DNA of 64,000 nt. It comes from Rebecca billardiae RCC1528. Taxonomy: Eukaryota; Haptophyta. The number at the start of each line of letters is the position of its first letter. The first letter of the stretch is position 1. This document shows positions 1 to 10,596 of this stretch, piece after piece. The notes under the pieces were generated by a model. The model searched no databases, was not told the origin of the DNA, and was given only the letters and a program-made list of their open reading frames with translations. The DNA is taken from NCBI GenBank assembly GCA_965240325.2, contig OZ251244.1, positions 682,001 to 746,000 of the forward strand, given 5' to 3'. Made by a program: the position numbers and the translations under genes.

Positions 1-506
1 GCACGCCCACCGTAGCAGTACGACTGCCGAATGCACAAAAGCCGGGGGTCAGCTGAATTAATGCAGCTCACACGACCGCGCTCCACGCCGAAAACCAGCC
101 CGTAGCTGCCCGCCGGCTGGCTCGTGCATGCGCACCGACTGCCGGGCGCATCGACACCGTGGCGCACAGAGCGCGGGTGCCGCGGCCGGGTGGGTATGTA
201 CTGACGCGGCTGGGCCTGATGGTGCATGCGCGGGCGGATGGGCTCTGCCCGGGTCGGCGCGTAGCGGGCGTGCGGGCTGAGACAAAGTCGTGCCGGCTGC
301 AGCCGGCAACTAAATTTGTGGGTCCCTTTAATAAACAAGTCCTGGTCACAGGCACGTGCGCACGGGCCAAGCGGGCCGTGCACGGGCGTCGTCTGCGGCG
401 AGTGCCGAGTCTGCAGCGCTGTCCGCACCGCTATAATACGCGAACGTCTGAAGGTGGTCGTGAAGCTGCGCCAGCATGTATGCAGCGGCGGCTGCAACTC
501 ACTCTC
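1..506. other. Intergenic, no gene recognised
   Basis: GC-rich stretch upstream of the fucosyltransferase gene. Short open frames exist on both strands but they are arginine/alanine/proline-rich and match nothing I recognise. I see no RNA gene. Confidence 0.5.
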
Positions 507-570
507 TAGTAAACTGTAAGAATAACTGAATACGGGACGCCCGCAGCTCAAGGCGGGCGAGATTGACGCC
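507..570 (+). promoter_or_regulatory. Upstream element of GT10 gene, related to dispersed repeat A
   Basis: Contains the 12-mer TAGTAAACTGTA at 507-518, then AAGAATAA and a stretch resembling CAGCTCAGGCAGGCGAG. The same pieces occur in repeat A near 9241, 36482 and 44189. It ends about 17 bp before the ATG at 587. Whether it is a promoter element or a transposed short repeat cannot be told from sequence alone. Confidence 0.35.
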
Positions 571-586
571 CGCAGAACTGTTCAGC

Positions 587-1999
587 ATGGTGGCAAAGTC
601 CATCCCGATCGCGCGCCGCTGCTCATCACTTGTCTACTACTACGCACTCGTCGCGCTCGCCCTCGCGCGTCGCAACGATGGGATCGTTTTCCCCACGTTT
701 GCAGCTGATGCAGCCGTCCATGCGCTCGTAGTCGATCCGCCGCGCGTGAGCGAGCGCGGCCTGCGCGCCATCGCAAGGCACGCCACCGCGCTGCGCAGTG
801 TCATGCGCGAGCGCGAGCGCTGGCGGAGCGACACTGTGACGGTTGCAGCCGAGCATGCGCCGCTGCATGGGGTGTTCAACCCGCAGGGCAACGAGACCGA
901 GCTCAGAGTCGAGTGCGACATGGGCTGCGTGTGGATGCGCCGCGTTGGCTCTGACACCGGAGCCAACGGAGCCAACGCGACGGCCTTCTCCCTCGACAAG
1001 CCGTACAAGCCGGGCAAGCTCGAGCTCGTTCGGCGAAGCGCCCAGCGCGTGATCGTCACGACCATGGAGAACCGCGCCGGGCATGCGGAGACGAGGACGC
1101 TCGCGCAGCAAGGCCGCCTGGGCGAGCGCGTCTTCGCGCCGCGCGACATCCTCGTCTCACATGAGCTGGACGCGACGGTGCCGATCGTCAATTACATGGG
1201 CTCGCTGCTGAGCCAGTTGCGGGACCTGGCGCAGCAGCAGCCGTTACCGGGCGCCGAGGCCGGGGCTCAGCCGACGGAGCGGCCGGGGGCGCGGGCGCCT
1301 CTCGGCGTGAGCGGCCTGCCGCTCGAGGACCCGCAGCGCAAGCGGCGCGACGCCGCCGTCGCCGCGTTCATCTCCAACTGCAACCCGGCCGGCAGCGTGC
1401 CCGGCGCGGGTCGACTCGACGTGCTGCGCGCGCTGGGCTCTCACGGCGTGCCCGTGCACCAGTACGGCCGGTGCGAGCACACCCAGGGCCTCGCCGCGGC
1501 CGACAGGCGAGCGCACCGCCGCTCGACCGTCCGCTGGAGCGGCAAGGCGCTCCGCGCAGCCGACTACCGCTTCTTTGCCGCGCTCGAGAATTCGCAGACG
1601 CTCGACTACGTCACAGAGAAGGTGTTCGATGCGCTCACGTTGGGCGCGGTGCCGCTGTACCTCGGTGCACCCAACGTGCACGACCTGCTGCCGTGCGAGC
1701 CGCCGGAGCGCTGCGTGATCGAAGTCAGCCGCTTCGTCGACGGCAACGGCGGCTTCGACGCGCCCCAGCTGGCAGCGCACCTGCAGCACCTCGCGGCCAA
1801 CGACACAGCGTACCTCGAGTACCACAGCTGGCGCGCCAAGCCGCTCCCGCAGCGCGTGCTCGACCTGGTCGAGATCCACCGCCACAAGGTAGGATGCCGC
1901 GTATGCCACTGCATCGCAGGCCGACTGCCTGGCTGTGATGGCCAGACCACAACCCCGGTCGGGAAGGTTGTGGGTGTCATCACGAGTTGGACTCGGTGA
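587..1999 (+). CDS. GT10 family alpha-1,3-fucosyltransferase
   Basis: Single-exon gene of 470 residues. It is predicted to transfer fucose from GDP-fucose to glycans in the Golgi. The N-terminus (MVAKSIPIARR then SLVYYYALVALALA) looks like a type II signal anchor. The C-terminal half carries the GT10 donor-binding features: FISNCN near residue 260, then ENS and DYVTEK around residues 333-345, followed by GAVPLYLGAPN. The last part has a Cys-rich CRVCHC segment. The first ATG of the frame is at 587; the frame is open 8 codons further upstream but only from a TTG. The nearest neighbour downstream is convergent eRF3, about 500 bp away. The family call rests on the conserved motif order. Acceptor specificity is unknown. 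Length is typical for eukaryotic GT10 enzymes. Confidence 0.85.
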   Translation: MVAKSIPIARRCSSLVYYYALVALALARRNDGIVFPTFAADAAVHALVVDPPRVSERGLRAIARHATALRSVMRERERWRSDTVTVAAEHAPLHGVFNPQGNETELRVECDMGCVWMRRVGSDTGANGANATAFSLDKPYKPGKLELVRRSAQRVIVTTMENRAGHAETRTLAQQGRLGERVFAPRDILVSHELDATVPIVNYMGSLLSQLRDLAQQQPLPGAEAGAQPTERPGARAPLGVSGLPLEDPQRKRRDAAVAAFISNCNPAGSVPGAGRLDVLRALGSHGVPVHQYGRCEHTQGLAAADRRAHRRSTVRWSGKALRAADYRFFAALENSQTLDYVTEKVFDALTLGAVPLYLGAPNVHDLLPCEPPERCVIEVSRFVDGNGGFDAPQLAAHLQHLAANDTAYLEYHSWRAKPLPQRVLDLVEIHRHKVGCRVCHCIAGRLPGCDGQTTTPVGKVVGVITSWTR

Positions 2000-2494
2000 C
2001 GAGAATGATGCGCCATCAAAGAATCTGCCATCAATGACGCATCAGCGTCTCAACGACACGAGAATGCACCAATGACATGCGCCATCGCTACTCCGCATTA
2101 TTACCGTATTAGCGTCGGCGCGTGCCACGGCACCAGCGGGCACTCAAGCCGCCATTTCTTATTCATCATATATATACCGGCCACGCGCGTCGTTAATATA
2201 CCGCGCCCCCGGCGGGGCTTCACGGCTACGCGCTCCGCCGCCCTGCACCGCGGGCCATGAGTGAATAACGCCGCCTATCTATGTGCGGCAGCAGGCGGCC
2301 GCCCGCGGCCGGCAGCGTGTCCGCGGTGAGCCACCGAATTACCGAAACTACAATGGTTAGTAGGTCGTGGAACGTCGTCGTAGTGTACAGAACAGTTACT
2401 GCCAACCGCGTCGCGCCAACCTCGCGCGGTCCGCGCTGGCCGCCGCGGCTGATGCGTCGGTCATTGTTTGTCAGCAGAGCCGCCGACCGCTGGC
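2000..2494. other. Intergenic between convergent genes, carries a fragment of repeat D
   Basis: 3' flanks of GT10 (+) and eRF3 (-). A short TATA-rich patch lies near 2167-2200. Bases 2229-2260 match the end of repeat D (CTGCACCGCGGGCCAT), whose longer copies lie at 24995-25219 and 62735-62970. No gene seen. Confidence 0.5.
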
Positions 2495-5400
2495 TCAGTC
2501 CGCCTTTGCGTCCGACGAGGGCATGTCGAGCAGCTTGAGGATCTTGCCGATGCCGATGGTCTTGCCCTCGTCGCGCAGCGTGAACCGGCCGAGCTGCGCG
2601 CACGCGTCAAACGTCTCGACGCAGATCTGCTGCTCCACCTCGATCACGCACGTGATCACCGCGCCTGCGCACGGGTAGCGCGCGCGCGCGTACGCGCCGT
2701 GCGCGCGGCGCGGGCGGGCGGGCTCACACCGTGGCGCGCGGTGCGTGGCGCGGCGGGCGCGCGCGGTGCGCGGCGCGCGCGCGGGGCTGTGCGGAGAGAC
2801 GAGCCGCTGCCGGCGCGCGCCACGGCACATGGGGTGCCGGCGCGGTCGGGAGTGGGGGTCCGCAAGGGTGCGCTTCCTGTGTGCACATATGAGAGCTCGT
2901 GGCGGCTCGATGCGCGCCCATCGTCGGGCGCGCAGAGCCGACGCATGTGCGTGCGCGCACACCCCCACCCCGCCCACCGCCAGCAGGCTCACCGCCCCAG
3001 CCGCCGCCGCGCGCCGGGCGGAACGACCGGAGCCGACGTCTCTCCCAAGGCACACCGCACCGCCGCGCTCGCCCACGCCGCGCGCGGCGCGAGTCCGGGC
3101 GGGCGGGACGCACCGGACTTGACGAACATGGGCGGCTTCTTCGAGCGTTTGCCAGTCTTCCGGTCGACCTGCGAGGTGAGCTCGACAATCGAGCACTCCT
3201 GAGGTGGCAGCCGCGGAGCGGGGCGCGGGCGAATGCGTGCGCGCGGGCGGGTGCACGCGGCGTGGGCGGAGCGCGCACGGCGCGGGCGACGGTCAGACGA
3301 CGGCGGCGGCACGCGCCGCTGCGGCTGCTGAGCCGTGCGCGCGCGCAGCGCCGCCCGGCCGCCCGGCCGCCCGGCCGCGCGGCGCGCGCGCAGCACACAC
3401 CTCTGCGATAGCATGGCAGTGCAGGATGGCTGTGTACCCGGCGCTGAAGATGGACTTGTGCTCGAGCAGCTCGACGATGATCAGCTGCGCCTCGAAGCGG
3501 CGCACGACCGGCGCGACCTCCTTGATGTCGGAGAGAACGAAGCCAGGCTTCAGCTCGTCCTGAGGCCGAGCGCAGCCAGCCGCAGCCGGTTGCCGGGGCC
3601 ACGCGCCGGCGCCGGGGCGAGGGAGCGAGCGGGCGAGGGCGGCGGCGGCAGGGAAGGAAGGCGGCGGGTGAGCTGCGCCCGACGCACGTGGACGCGCGGA
3701 CGCGCACGCGCACGGCGCGCAGCCACCGGGCGCGGCGGGCGCGCGCGCGGCGGGTGGCGCGCGCGGCGGGTGGCGCGCGCGGGTGGCGCGCGCGCGGCGG
3801 GTGGCGCGCGCGGGTGGCGCGCCGCGCACATCGGAGATGTCCTTCAGCTTGACGCGCACGTTCTCGCCGCCCACCGCGTACGCGACGTCGCTGTCGTCGA
3901 GCGAGACGGACTCGACGACCACGCGCGTCCGGTTGGGCATGAGCAGGTACTTGCCGCCCTCGCTGACCGTGCCCTGCTCGATCTTGCCCTCGACACACGT
4001 ACCCATGTCGCGGTACTTGTCGATAATGGGCAGCCGCAGCGGCGCGTCGGGTTTCCTGTCGAGCGGCGGCATCTCGTCGAGCAGCTCGATGAAGCTCTTC
4101 CCGCCCGCGTACCACGGGCACGTCGACGCGTCGATCGTGCTCATCACGTTGTGCCCCTTGAGCGCGGAGATGGGCGCGAACAGCACGTCTTTCTTCAGGT
4201 TGTACCCACACTGCTTGAGGAAAGGCGTGAGCTTCTCGACGCACTCCTTGTAGCGGTCTTCAGACCACTGCGCGGAGGGTGCGGCGCGGAGGGGTGCGGC
4301 GCGGAGGGGCGGCGAGCGCGAACGCCAGGGGCGCGGCGCGGGGTGCGGCGGAGCAGGCGCGCGGCCGTGGGGGGGAGGAGGCGTGCAGCAGCTGAGCTCA
4401 GCCGCTGCCGCTGCATACACGCGTGCGCGCGCGCTGGCGACAGTGCACGCCGCCTGGCACTCGCGCGCGCCCCTGCGGCCGGCGCGGCCGGCGCGACCGG
4501 CGCGGCCGCGCGCCGCAGCCGCCGGCGCGCGGCCCCGAGCTGCCGGCCGGCTGGCCCGCACACCTCCGCACGAGCGCGCGCGCCCTCGCCTGCGCGCGGC
4601 CCACCCAGCGGCCCGCCCGCACGCGCCAACGCACCCGCGCGCGCGTGCGCGCATGCTGGCGGCGGCGGCGGCGCACCTCGACCGTCGGGTCGTCCATCTT
4701 GTTGATCACGACGAGGAGCACGCGCACGCCGAGCGTCTTCGCGAGCAGCGCGTGCTCGCGCGTCTGCCCGCCGCGCTCGAAGCCCGTCTCGAATTCCCCC
4801 TTGCGCGCCGAGATCACGAGAACGCCCACATCTGCCTGGCACGCGCCGGCGATCATGTTGGGCACGTAGTTCTTGTGCCCCGGCGCGTCGAGGATGGTGT
4901 ACCGCTTCGCCGCCGTCTCGAACTGCGCCTTCCCCACCTGCACCGTCTTCCCCTTCGCGCGCTCCTCCTCGTCTGTGTCCATGATGTACGCGAGGAACCA
5001 GCTTTCGCGATTCTTCTCCTTCGCTTCCTTTTCGTACTTCTGGATCGTGCGCTCGTCGACCTGCGAGGTGGCGAGCATGATCTGGCCGCAGAACGTCGAC
5101 TTGCCCGCGTCTGCGCGCGGGCCGTGCGGTGCGGTGCGGCGGGCGCGGTGCGGCGGGCGGGCGGGCGGGCGCGGCGCGCTCAGCGCGGCGGCGCGCGGTG
5201 CGCGCGCGCGCGTGGTCACGCGTGCGCGGCGGTGCCACGCTCGCCCCGCCCCGCCCCAGCCGTGCCGTGCGCCCCGCCTCCCGAGTGGACCGTGGGATGG
5301 CAGCCGGCCGCAGGCGCGCGCATCGGCCATGAGAACAGCGGGCCTCTCGCGCGCCGAGCCAGCCTTCGTGCCAGGGCGCCACGCGCGGCTCCGGCACCGA

Positions 5401-5765
5401 CAGCCGTTGAGGTCTCGGGCCGTCCCCGCTCTTCTGTTCCGGCTTCTCTCGACTCAGCCCTCAAATCCCCGACACGCGGCGCCCGGCGAGGCCGGGGCTC
5501 GTCAGTGCGAGGGGAGTGCGATACATCCACCGGTGCGGGGCTCCCGCCCCGCCCCCCGCGCGCGCCCGCCTGCCGGCACACAGGCCAGGCTGAGTGTCCC
5601 GACGCGCTGCGCGCGCGCGCCCAGCGCCCCTGCCGGCGCGCCCCCCGCGCGCGCCCGCGGCGCAGGACTTGCCCTGCGCGTCGGCCTGCCCGCCCGAGCG
5701 CCGCGCGCCCGCGCGCCCGCCCGCATCGGCCCGCCGCGCCGCCCGGCACGCTGCACCCACCCACG

Positions 5766-5798
<33 letters not shown>

Positions 5799-6261
5799 CG
5801 CGCGTACCGACGTGCCCGATGAACACGCAGTTGAGGTGTTCGCGCAGGTCGGTCCGTTCGGGTGCCTTGGACTTCTTCGAGCCCTTCGTCCCGCCGAGGC
5901 TCGTGTCCTCGAGCGCCTCGCCGGCCTTCTCGACCTCCTCGTCGGCGTCGTCGGCGTCCGCTGCGCTCGCCGACTTGGCGCCCCCGGCGTCAGCTGCGCC
6001 CGCGCCCCCGTCGCCGCCACCGCTCGCGTTGCCAGCCGCGTCCGTCGCGCCGGCCTCGCCGCCGCCTGCGCCGCCTGCTGCGGCCGCGCCCTCCGCGGCC
6101 GCGGCCGGCTTGGCAGCACCGCTCGCCTCATCCGCCGCGGCAGAGTCCTCCCACGAGGCGGCGGGCTCCGCTTTGGCAGGCTTCGCGGCCGCAGGCGCCG
6201 ATGCCGCTGCGGCTTTCGGCGTCTGCTTGACCGCAGCCGTCTGTGCACTCTCCGCGGACGA

Positions 6262-6357
<96 letters not shown>

Positions 6358-7002
6358 CTTGCCTTTCCCGCCGCCGCCGCCCTGGCCCTTCTGCTGGCCG
6401 GCGCCGCCCTGCTGGCCGGCGCCGCCCTGCTGGCCGCCGCCCTGACCGTCACCGCCTTTGCCGCCCTTGCCCTTCTTCCGCCCTTGGCCCTGGGCCCCGC
6501 CCTGGCTGCTCTGCGCCCCTGGCTGCGGCTGCTGCTGCTGCGCGCCCGGCGGCGCGCCCCCGCCCGCCGCTGCCGCTGCCGCCTGCTGCTGCTGGAGCTG
6601 GGCCATCTGCTGCGGCGTGAGCTGGCCGGCGAAGCCCGGCGCGCCGTACCCGCCGTACCCCGGGAAGCCGCCCGCCGGCGGGTACCCGTAGCCCTGCGGC
6701 GCACCGTAGCCGTAGCCAGCGCCGCCGTACGCGGCGGGGCCGCCCGGCTGCCCGCCGGCGGGGAAGCCTTGGGCACCTGCCGGGCGAGGAGGCGCGTGTC
6801 GGCGGGGCGCGCCCACGCGTGTGAGTCAGCGCCGCGCCCCGCGTCGTGGTCGCCGCTCACGCGCCATCCGTCGCAGCGCGGAGGCGCGTGCGGCCGGCGC
6901 GCGCGCACCTGGCGCCTGCGGCTGTCCCTGGAGGTTGCCGCCCTGTGGCACAAAGTTGCCCGCGTTGGGGTTGGGGACCCACGAGCGCGCGTTCGGATTC
7001 AT
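2495..7002 (-). CDS. SUP35: Translation termination factor eRF3 (Sup35/GSPT-like GTPase), 7 exons
   Basis: Class II release factor: a GTPase that partners eRF1 at stop codons in the cytosol. Exons on the minus strand: 7002-6909, 6776-5808, 5110-4677, 4267-3830, 3559-3401, 3198-3114, 2664-2495. All phases agree and give 782 residues. The N-terminus starts MNPNARSWVPNPNAGNFVP, a PAM2-like poly(A)-binding-protein motif. A Gly/Tyr/Gln-rich Sup35-like segment follows (QGYGYPPAGG, QLTPQQMAQLQQQQ), then 32 consecutive Gly codons and an Ala/Glu-rich linker. The GTPase domain begins near residue 345, with GHVDAGKST split by intron 2, DAPGHKNY and NKMD. The translation-factor domains end GRFTLRDEGKTIGIGKILKL. 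The N-terminal region is longer than in human or yeast eRF3. It shares a divergent promoter with the sulfotransferase at 7317. Confidence 0.93.
5770..5798. repeat. (AC)n microsatellite inside eRF3 intron 2
   Basis: About 14 AC units lie just inside the donor end of the longest eRF3 intron (5807-5111). Confidence 0.85.
6262..6357. repeat. (GCC/GGC)32 tract coding poly-glycine in eRF3
   Basis: Uninterrupted 96-bp trinucleotide run. In the eRF3 frame it reads as 32 glycines. The other frames would give poly-Ala or poly-Arg and are shadows. Confidence 0.9.
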
Positions 7003-7316
7003 CCCGCTCTCGATCCAGCCGGCCTGCGACCACTGCGTCCGCTGCGCTCCGGCGGTGCACGCGTCGCCCAGCCCACGTGGGAGTGAGTGAGGCCAGGCGT
7101 GGCGCCAGGGCGATGCCGCGCGCTGCGTCCGGTCTGGCTACGTGGTCCGGCCGATGGAAGATTTCTTAGAATGATTTGCTCAGTCTGAAACCGTGGACCA
7201 AGGTCTGAGGCACGTCTGCCCCCCTGCCCGGAAGGAAGGCAGGCACCGGACCACCCACCCCTCCCGCTTGGCCCTTCCCGGTTCGGGTGAAAAGGTCTGT
7301 CGACGTTGGCCCTCCA
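7003..7316. promoter_or_regulatory. Divergent intergenic region, eRF3 / sulfotransferase
   Basis: 314 bp between the two start codons. It must hold both promoters and 5' UTRs. No TATA box is obvious. The frame upstream of the eRF3 ATG stays open for at least some 30 codons, so a 5' extension cannot be excluded. Confidence 0.5.
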
Positions 7317-7887
7317 ATGGCGGCGCGAGCGCGTGCGGCGCGGCGAATCCTGCTTTGGCTCGCGGCGGCGTGCAGCGCGGCGCGCACGGGCTCGTCGCGG
7401 GTTGAGGAATGGGAGCACGCGCGCCCCGCCGAGGCGCGGCTGCATGGCCTCGTCGCCAAGCGCGCCGTGCCCGACCCGGCCGCGGCGCGCGGCGCGGCAT
7501 GCTACTGGGTCTCGGACGAATATAAATTCATTGGCGTCAAGCTCGCCAAGGCGGGCGGCTCGTCGATCATCAAGTTCTTGAAGAGCGCGCTGTGCGGCCT
7601 CACCTTCGATGGCCCCTTCAGTCTCGACGCCCAGTGCGCCGACCAGCGGCTCCTCGACCACGGACAGGACCAGCGCAGCGACTGCCAGCACAACATGCCG
7701 CCGCCAGAGAAGTGGCGCGAATACTTCGTCTTCGCGTTCGTGCGCAACCCGTACTCGCGCCGTGTGTCGATGGTGCGGTACTGTCATATCGCCAAAGGCG
7801 ACTGGTGCGCCGCCTGCGCCGCCTCCGCCGGCTGCGGCCGCTGCTCGCGCATCCACTGCGCGCCGGCACACGGCGCGCTCTTGGGCG

Positions 7888-7919
<32 letters not shown>

Positions 7920-8657
7920 GGCAGTGTTGGCGGGCACGGGAACACGACGGCGAGTGCCCTCGACTTCGTCGGCCACGTGGAGGATCTGGGGCGCGATCTG
8001 GAGGCGGTGCTGCACGAGGTGCAGCGCCGCGCGAAGCGGCCCATCGCCTGGCGCAACGCCACGCCCGCCACTGAACTCGAGCACGTGAACGAAAGCGGCG
8101 CCGGCGCGCTCTGGCGACGGCTCGTGCACGGCCTCAGGGTCGCGCTGGGGCTCGCGCCGCCGGAGGAGACGAAAGTGGACTACATGGGGGCAGGCGGCGA
8201 GCGGTGCGCGCGCGCGTGCGAGGCGCACGTGCAGGAGGACTACGGGGCCGACGCCACCGCGTTCGGCTACGCCGCGCCAAGCGTGGCCGTGCCGGCTGCG
8301 TACGCCCGCGCCGCCGGGCGCGGGCTGGAGCTGTGGGGCGCACTCGCGCTGGCGGTGGCGCTCCTCGTGCTGTGCGTCGGCGCTCTGCTCGGCCGCCGCC
8401 GCAGACGCGCCGTGCTGGCCGCCCCTGCGCGCACTGGCGGCCCTGCCTCACGGCGCACAGCCCGCGAGGCGCGCGAGGCCGAGCAGCAGAACCTGCTCGG
8501 GGGCGGAGGGGCCGCGAACGCGGCCGCTTGCACTGCGGCCGCGGCCGAGGAGGGCGCGCATGCGCGCGGCGCTGGAGAGGCGGCCGGCGACGATGAGGAG
8601 CGTGCGGCAGGCGCCAGCGTGGAGGAGAGCAGCCGGTGCAGCAACTCCAGCGACTGA
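7317..8657 (+). CDS. Membrane-bound sulfotransferase-like protein
   Basis: 446 residues in one exon. It is predicted to move sulfate from PAPS to a carbohydrate in the Golgi lumen. The N-terminus MAARARAARRILLWLAAACSAA reads as a signal peptide or anchor. KFIGVKLAKAGGSS near residue 70 fits the 5'-phosphosulfate-binding loop. FVFAFVRNPYSRRVSM near residue 140 fits the 3'-phosphate-binding motif of the sulfotransferase-2 superfamily. A Cys-rich segment (CAACAASAGCGRC) follows, then a Gly run. A second hydrophobic segment (LELWGALALAVALLVLCVGALL, about residues 336-356) precedes an Arg cluster and a low-complexity acidic tail, an unusual C-terminal membrane anchor. I chose ATG 7317; the frame extends 10 codons upstream only from a GTG. 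Confidence 0.75.
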
Positions 8658-9240
8658 CCGGATGAGACTTGAGTCCCGGACCCTGGCCGGCTTCCGTAGA
8701 CTTCCGACGGTCTCGGTCAGCGGTCTCATCGTAAATCAGTTATCAGACCGGCGGAGACCGCTGGGGTCGCCCGCCCGGGCCGGTTCTCGGATGCTCATCA
8801 ATCACAGCAGTACTCATGAGCTCATCGGCACCCGGTACTGACCGTCGGACTGTGTCCAGCAGTCACCAGTGTCGACTCACGAGTCACGACTGCAAGTGCC
8901 CGCCGGCCGGCCCGGTCTCTCCCAGTGCCAGTGGGCGTCCCGGATCGGCTCGTCCCGCTGGCCGTTGTCTGGTCACTCTAGATCTGCTCCGGACTGCGCT
9001 GCCATCGTATCTCCGCGGGGAGCGGGCCGTGAAGCGACTTAGCGAGTGCGCGATCGGCGATGCCCGCCGATGGCATGAGACTTGAGAGTATCATCAGCCA
9101 GCTAGATTCACGCGCCTAGATCGAACCCGAAAAAGCAAATAAATGAAAGCGGGAACTACGAATTGTGCAGTTGGGTTTCCAGAGGCAGAAGTGAGAAGGG
9201 GGAAAATCGTGCGTACGGCTAATTCTATGATTTAAAGACA
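8658..9240. other. Intergenic, no feature recognised
   Basis: 3' flank of the sulfotransferase. No convincing open frame, RNA gene or repeat was seen apart from scattered CGGTCTC/GACCGG-type words. Confidence 0.4.
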
Positions 9241-9285
9241 CTGTAATCTCGCCTGCCTGAGCTGTGTGCGTCTCTTATTCTTAGT
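9241..9285 (+). repeat. Dispersed repeat A, copy 1
   Basis: 45 bp containing GCCTGCCTGAGCTGTGTGCG followed by TCTCTTATTCTTAGT. It recurs at 36482-36529 in the same orientation and at 44189-44319 inverted, where it is split by an insertion. Confidence 0.8.
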
Positions 9286-9312
9286 GTATGGCGGTGGCAC
9301 TTCGCCGAAAAA

Positions 9313-9783
9313 TTGGTACTGGTTGGTGGCAGGGACCGTTGGTGGCACTCCAGCCCAAATTTGGGGCTCTTCCTCGAGCTCATGGACCGAGGGTACCGCA
9401 CGGTGGCGAAGGAGATCAACCCGTTGTGCCCCCAGTGCGCCGAGATCGCCATGCTCCGCGTGTCGCGGAGCCCGTCCGATTCTCGTCGTTTGGCAAAGGT
9501 CTCTGCCGCTGCTGCGGCCAAGCGCTCTTGAGTGAAGGGGCGGCGGGGGCAGCGGCGAACAACCGAGGACTCGCTGGTGAGGAATGGTGGCTTGCCGAAC
9601 AGCAGCGGCGTCGCACGCCAGCGGCTGAGCGAGGCACGCAGCAAGCCGCGTCGTCCGCCGCAGTGGCGAGAACGGGAGCGCCTGGCGGCCGTCGCCCTGC
9701 GGCTGCGACGAACGGATCCGAGGTACTATGCACGCTGGGGCCAGATGGTCCCCAAGCTGAACAGCGAACTGGCGTTTTGCTGA
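9313..9783 (+). pseudogene. Possible decayed gene with zinc-ribbon-like fragment
   Basis: Three successive segments in three different frames look protein-like: LELMDRGYRTVAKEINPLCP (about 9375-9445), GKGLCRCCGQALL in another frame (about 9490-9540), and RTDPRYYARWGQMVPKL in a third (about 9710-9765). Two CxxC-type pairs (CPQC, CRCC) hint at a zinc ribbon. No GT/AG intron joins them neatly, so I read this as a relic. No family is assigned. Confidence 0.3.
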
Positions 9784-10279
9784 ACTTCGAACGAGGGTGA
9801 ACTGCGACAGGCGCAGGGTTCTTCTGCTGCGCCGTGCCGCGCCGCACACCGGGTTAGCTATAACGAGTTTCCGCCGCCGCGGAGTCACTGACACCGAATC
9901 ACGGCGAATTATGCGATTTTATGCGCGCGCGCGTGATGGGGACCACCGGCCATCGTACGTACGTGTGTAACGCGCCCCAGGCGGCGTGCACGTGTCGCAC
10001 CTAGCCGCTGCCTCTCCACGGAGAGTGGGCAGACTCATCCGAGCTAGTCGATTGTCCGGGTCGCAGTGCCGCGACGAGTGCCGGCTGCGGCCCCGCGCAA
10101 TCATCACGAGGCCCCGTGATGAACCGACGCGCTACTGCACTGTTGAGATTGCAAAGGCATGATCATCTTGCGCCATGCCTCGTCGGCACGTGAGCGGCAT
10201 GGTATACGCGAAAGTTGTAGTCACAGCTTGACTAGTGAGTCATGATTCGTGACTCTCCGGCAAGATGCCGCCTAAAAAT
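9784..10279. other. Intergenic with a diverged piece of the 10-15 kb repeat complex
   Basis: Around 9930-10010 the sequence resembles 11060-11130 (GGGGACCA.CGG, then GTGTGTAAC.CGC, then GCACGTGTC). It appears to be an old copy of the same segment. No gene seen. Confidence 0.35.
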
Positions 10280-10440
10280 CCGATCGTCATCGGCGCAGCG
10301 TCTAAATCATCGCCGCGCCGTGATCGGCTGCGATCGAGCTGATGATGATGATGATGCTCATCACTACATTGCCATCTCAACGAAGCTGACCCTCTGCGGA
10401 GATCCTCTCCAGCGGAGATCCTCTCCCGGAAGCCATCGCC
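10280..10440 (+). repeat. Segment X, copy 1
   Basis: Direct repeat of 11566-11720 and in part of 14960-15040. Shared words include GATCGAGCTGATGA and CTGACCCTCTGCGGAGA. It forms part of a complex of duplicated segments spanning 9.9-15.2 kb. Confidence 0.6.
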
Positions 10441-10596
10441 ACTCGGGCGAGCAATGGCGGGCGACCGGCCGCCATTGCTGCAAGCACGGGTTGGTGGACA
10501 CTGGACAGCAATGGCTGCCGTGTGCTACTGTGCTGCTACAACGGTCCGGGACGGGCGCCATCGCTCGAGCGGTCTTGCCGCGAACGGGCGGTGCTT

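Noticed and set aside
4383-7086. Very long plus-strand frames (479 and 737 codons) over eRF3
   Set aside because: They read through eRF3 introns and the GGC tract as poly-Ala; composition is noise and eRF3 on the minus strand is unambiguous.
9241-9285. Repeat A as a spliced-leader or snRNA gene (ends TCTTATTCTTAG like a 3' splice site)
   Set aside because: Copies differ in length and one is split by an insertion; no donor site or Sm site is seen, so a short dispersed repeat is simpler.
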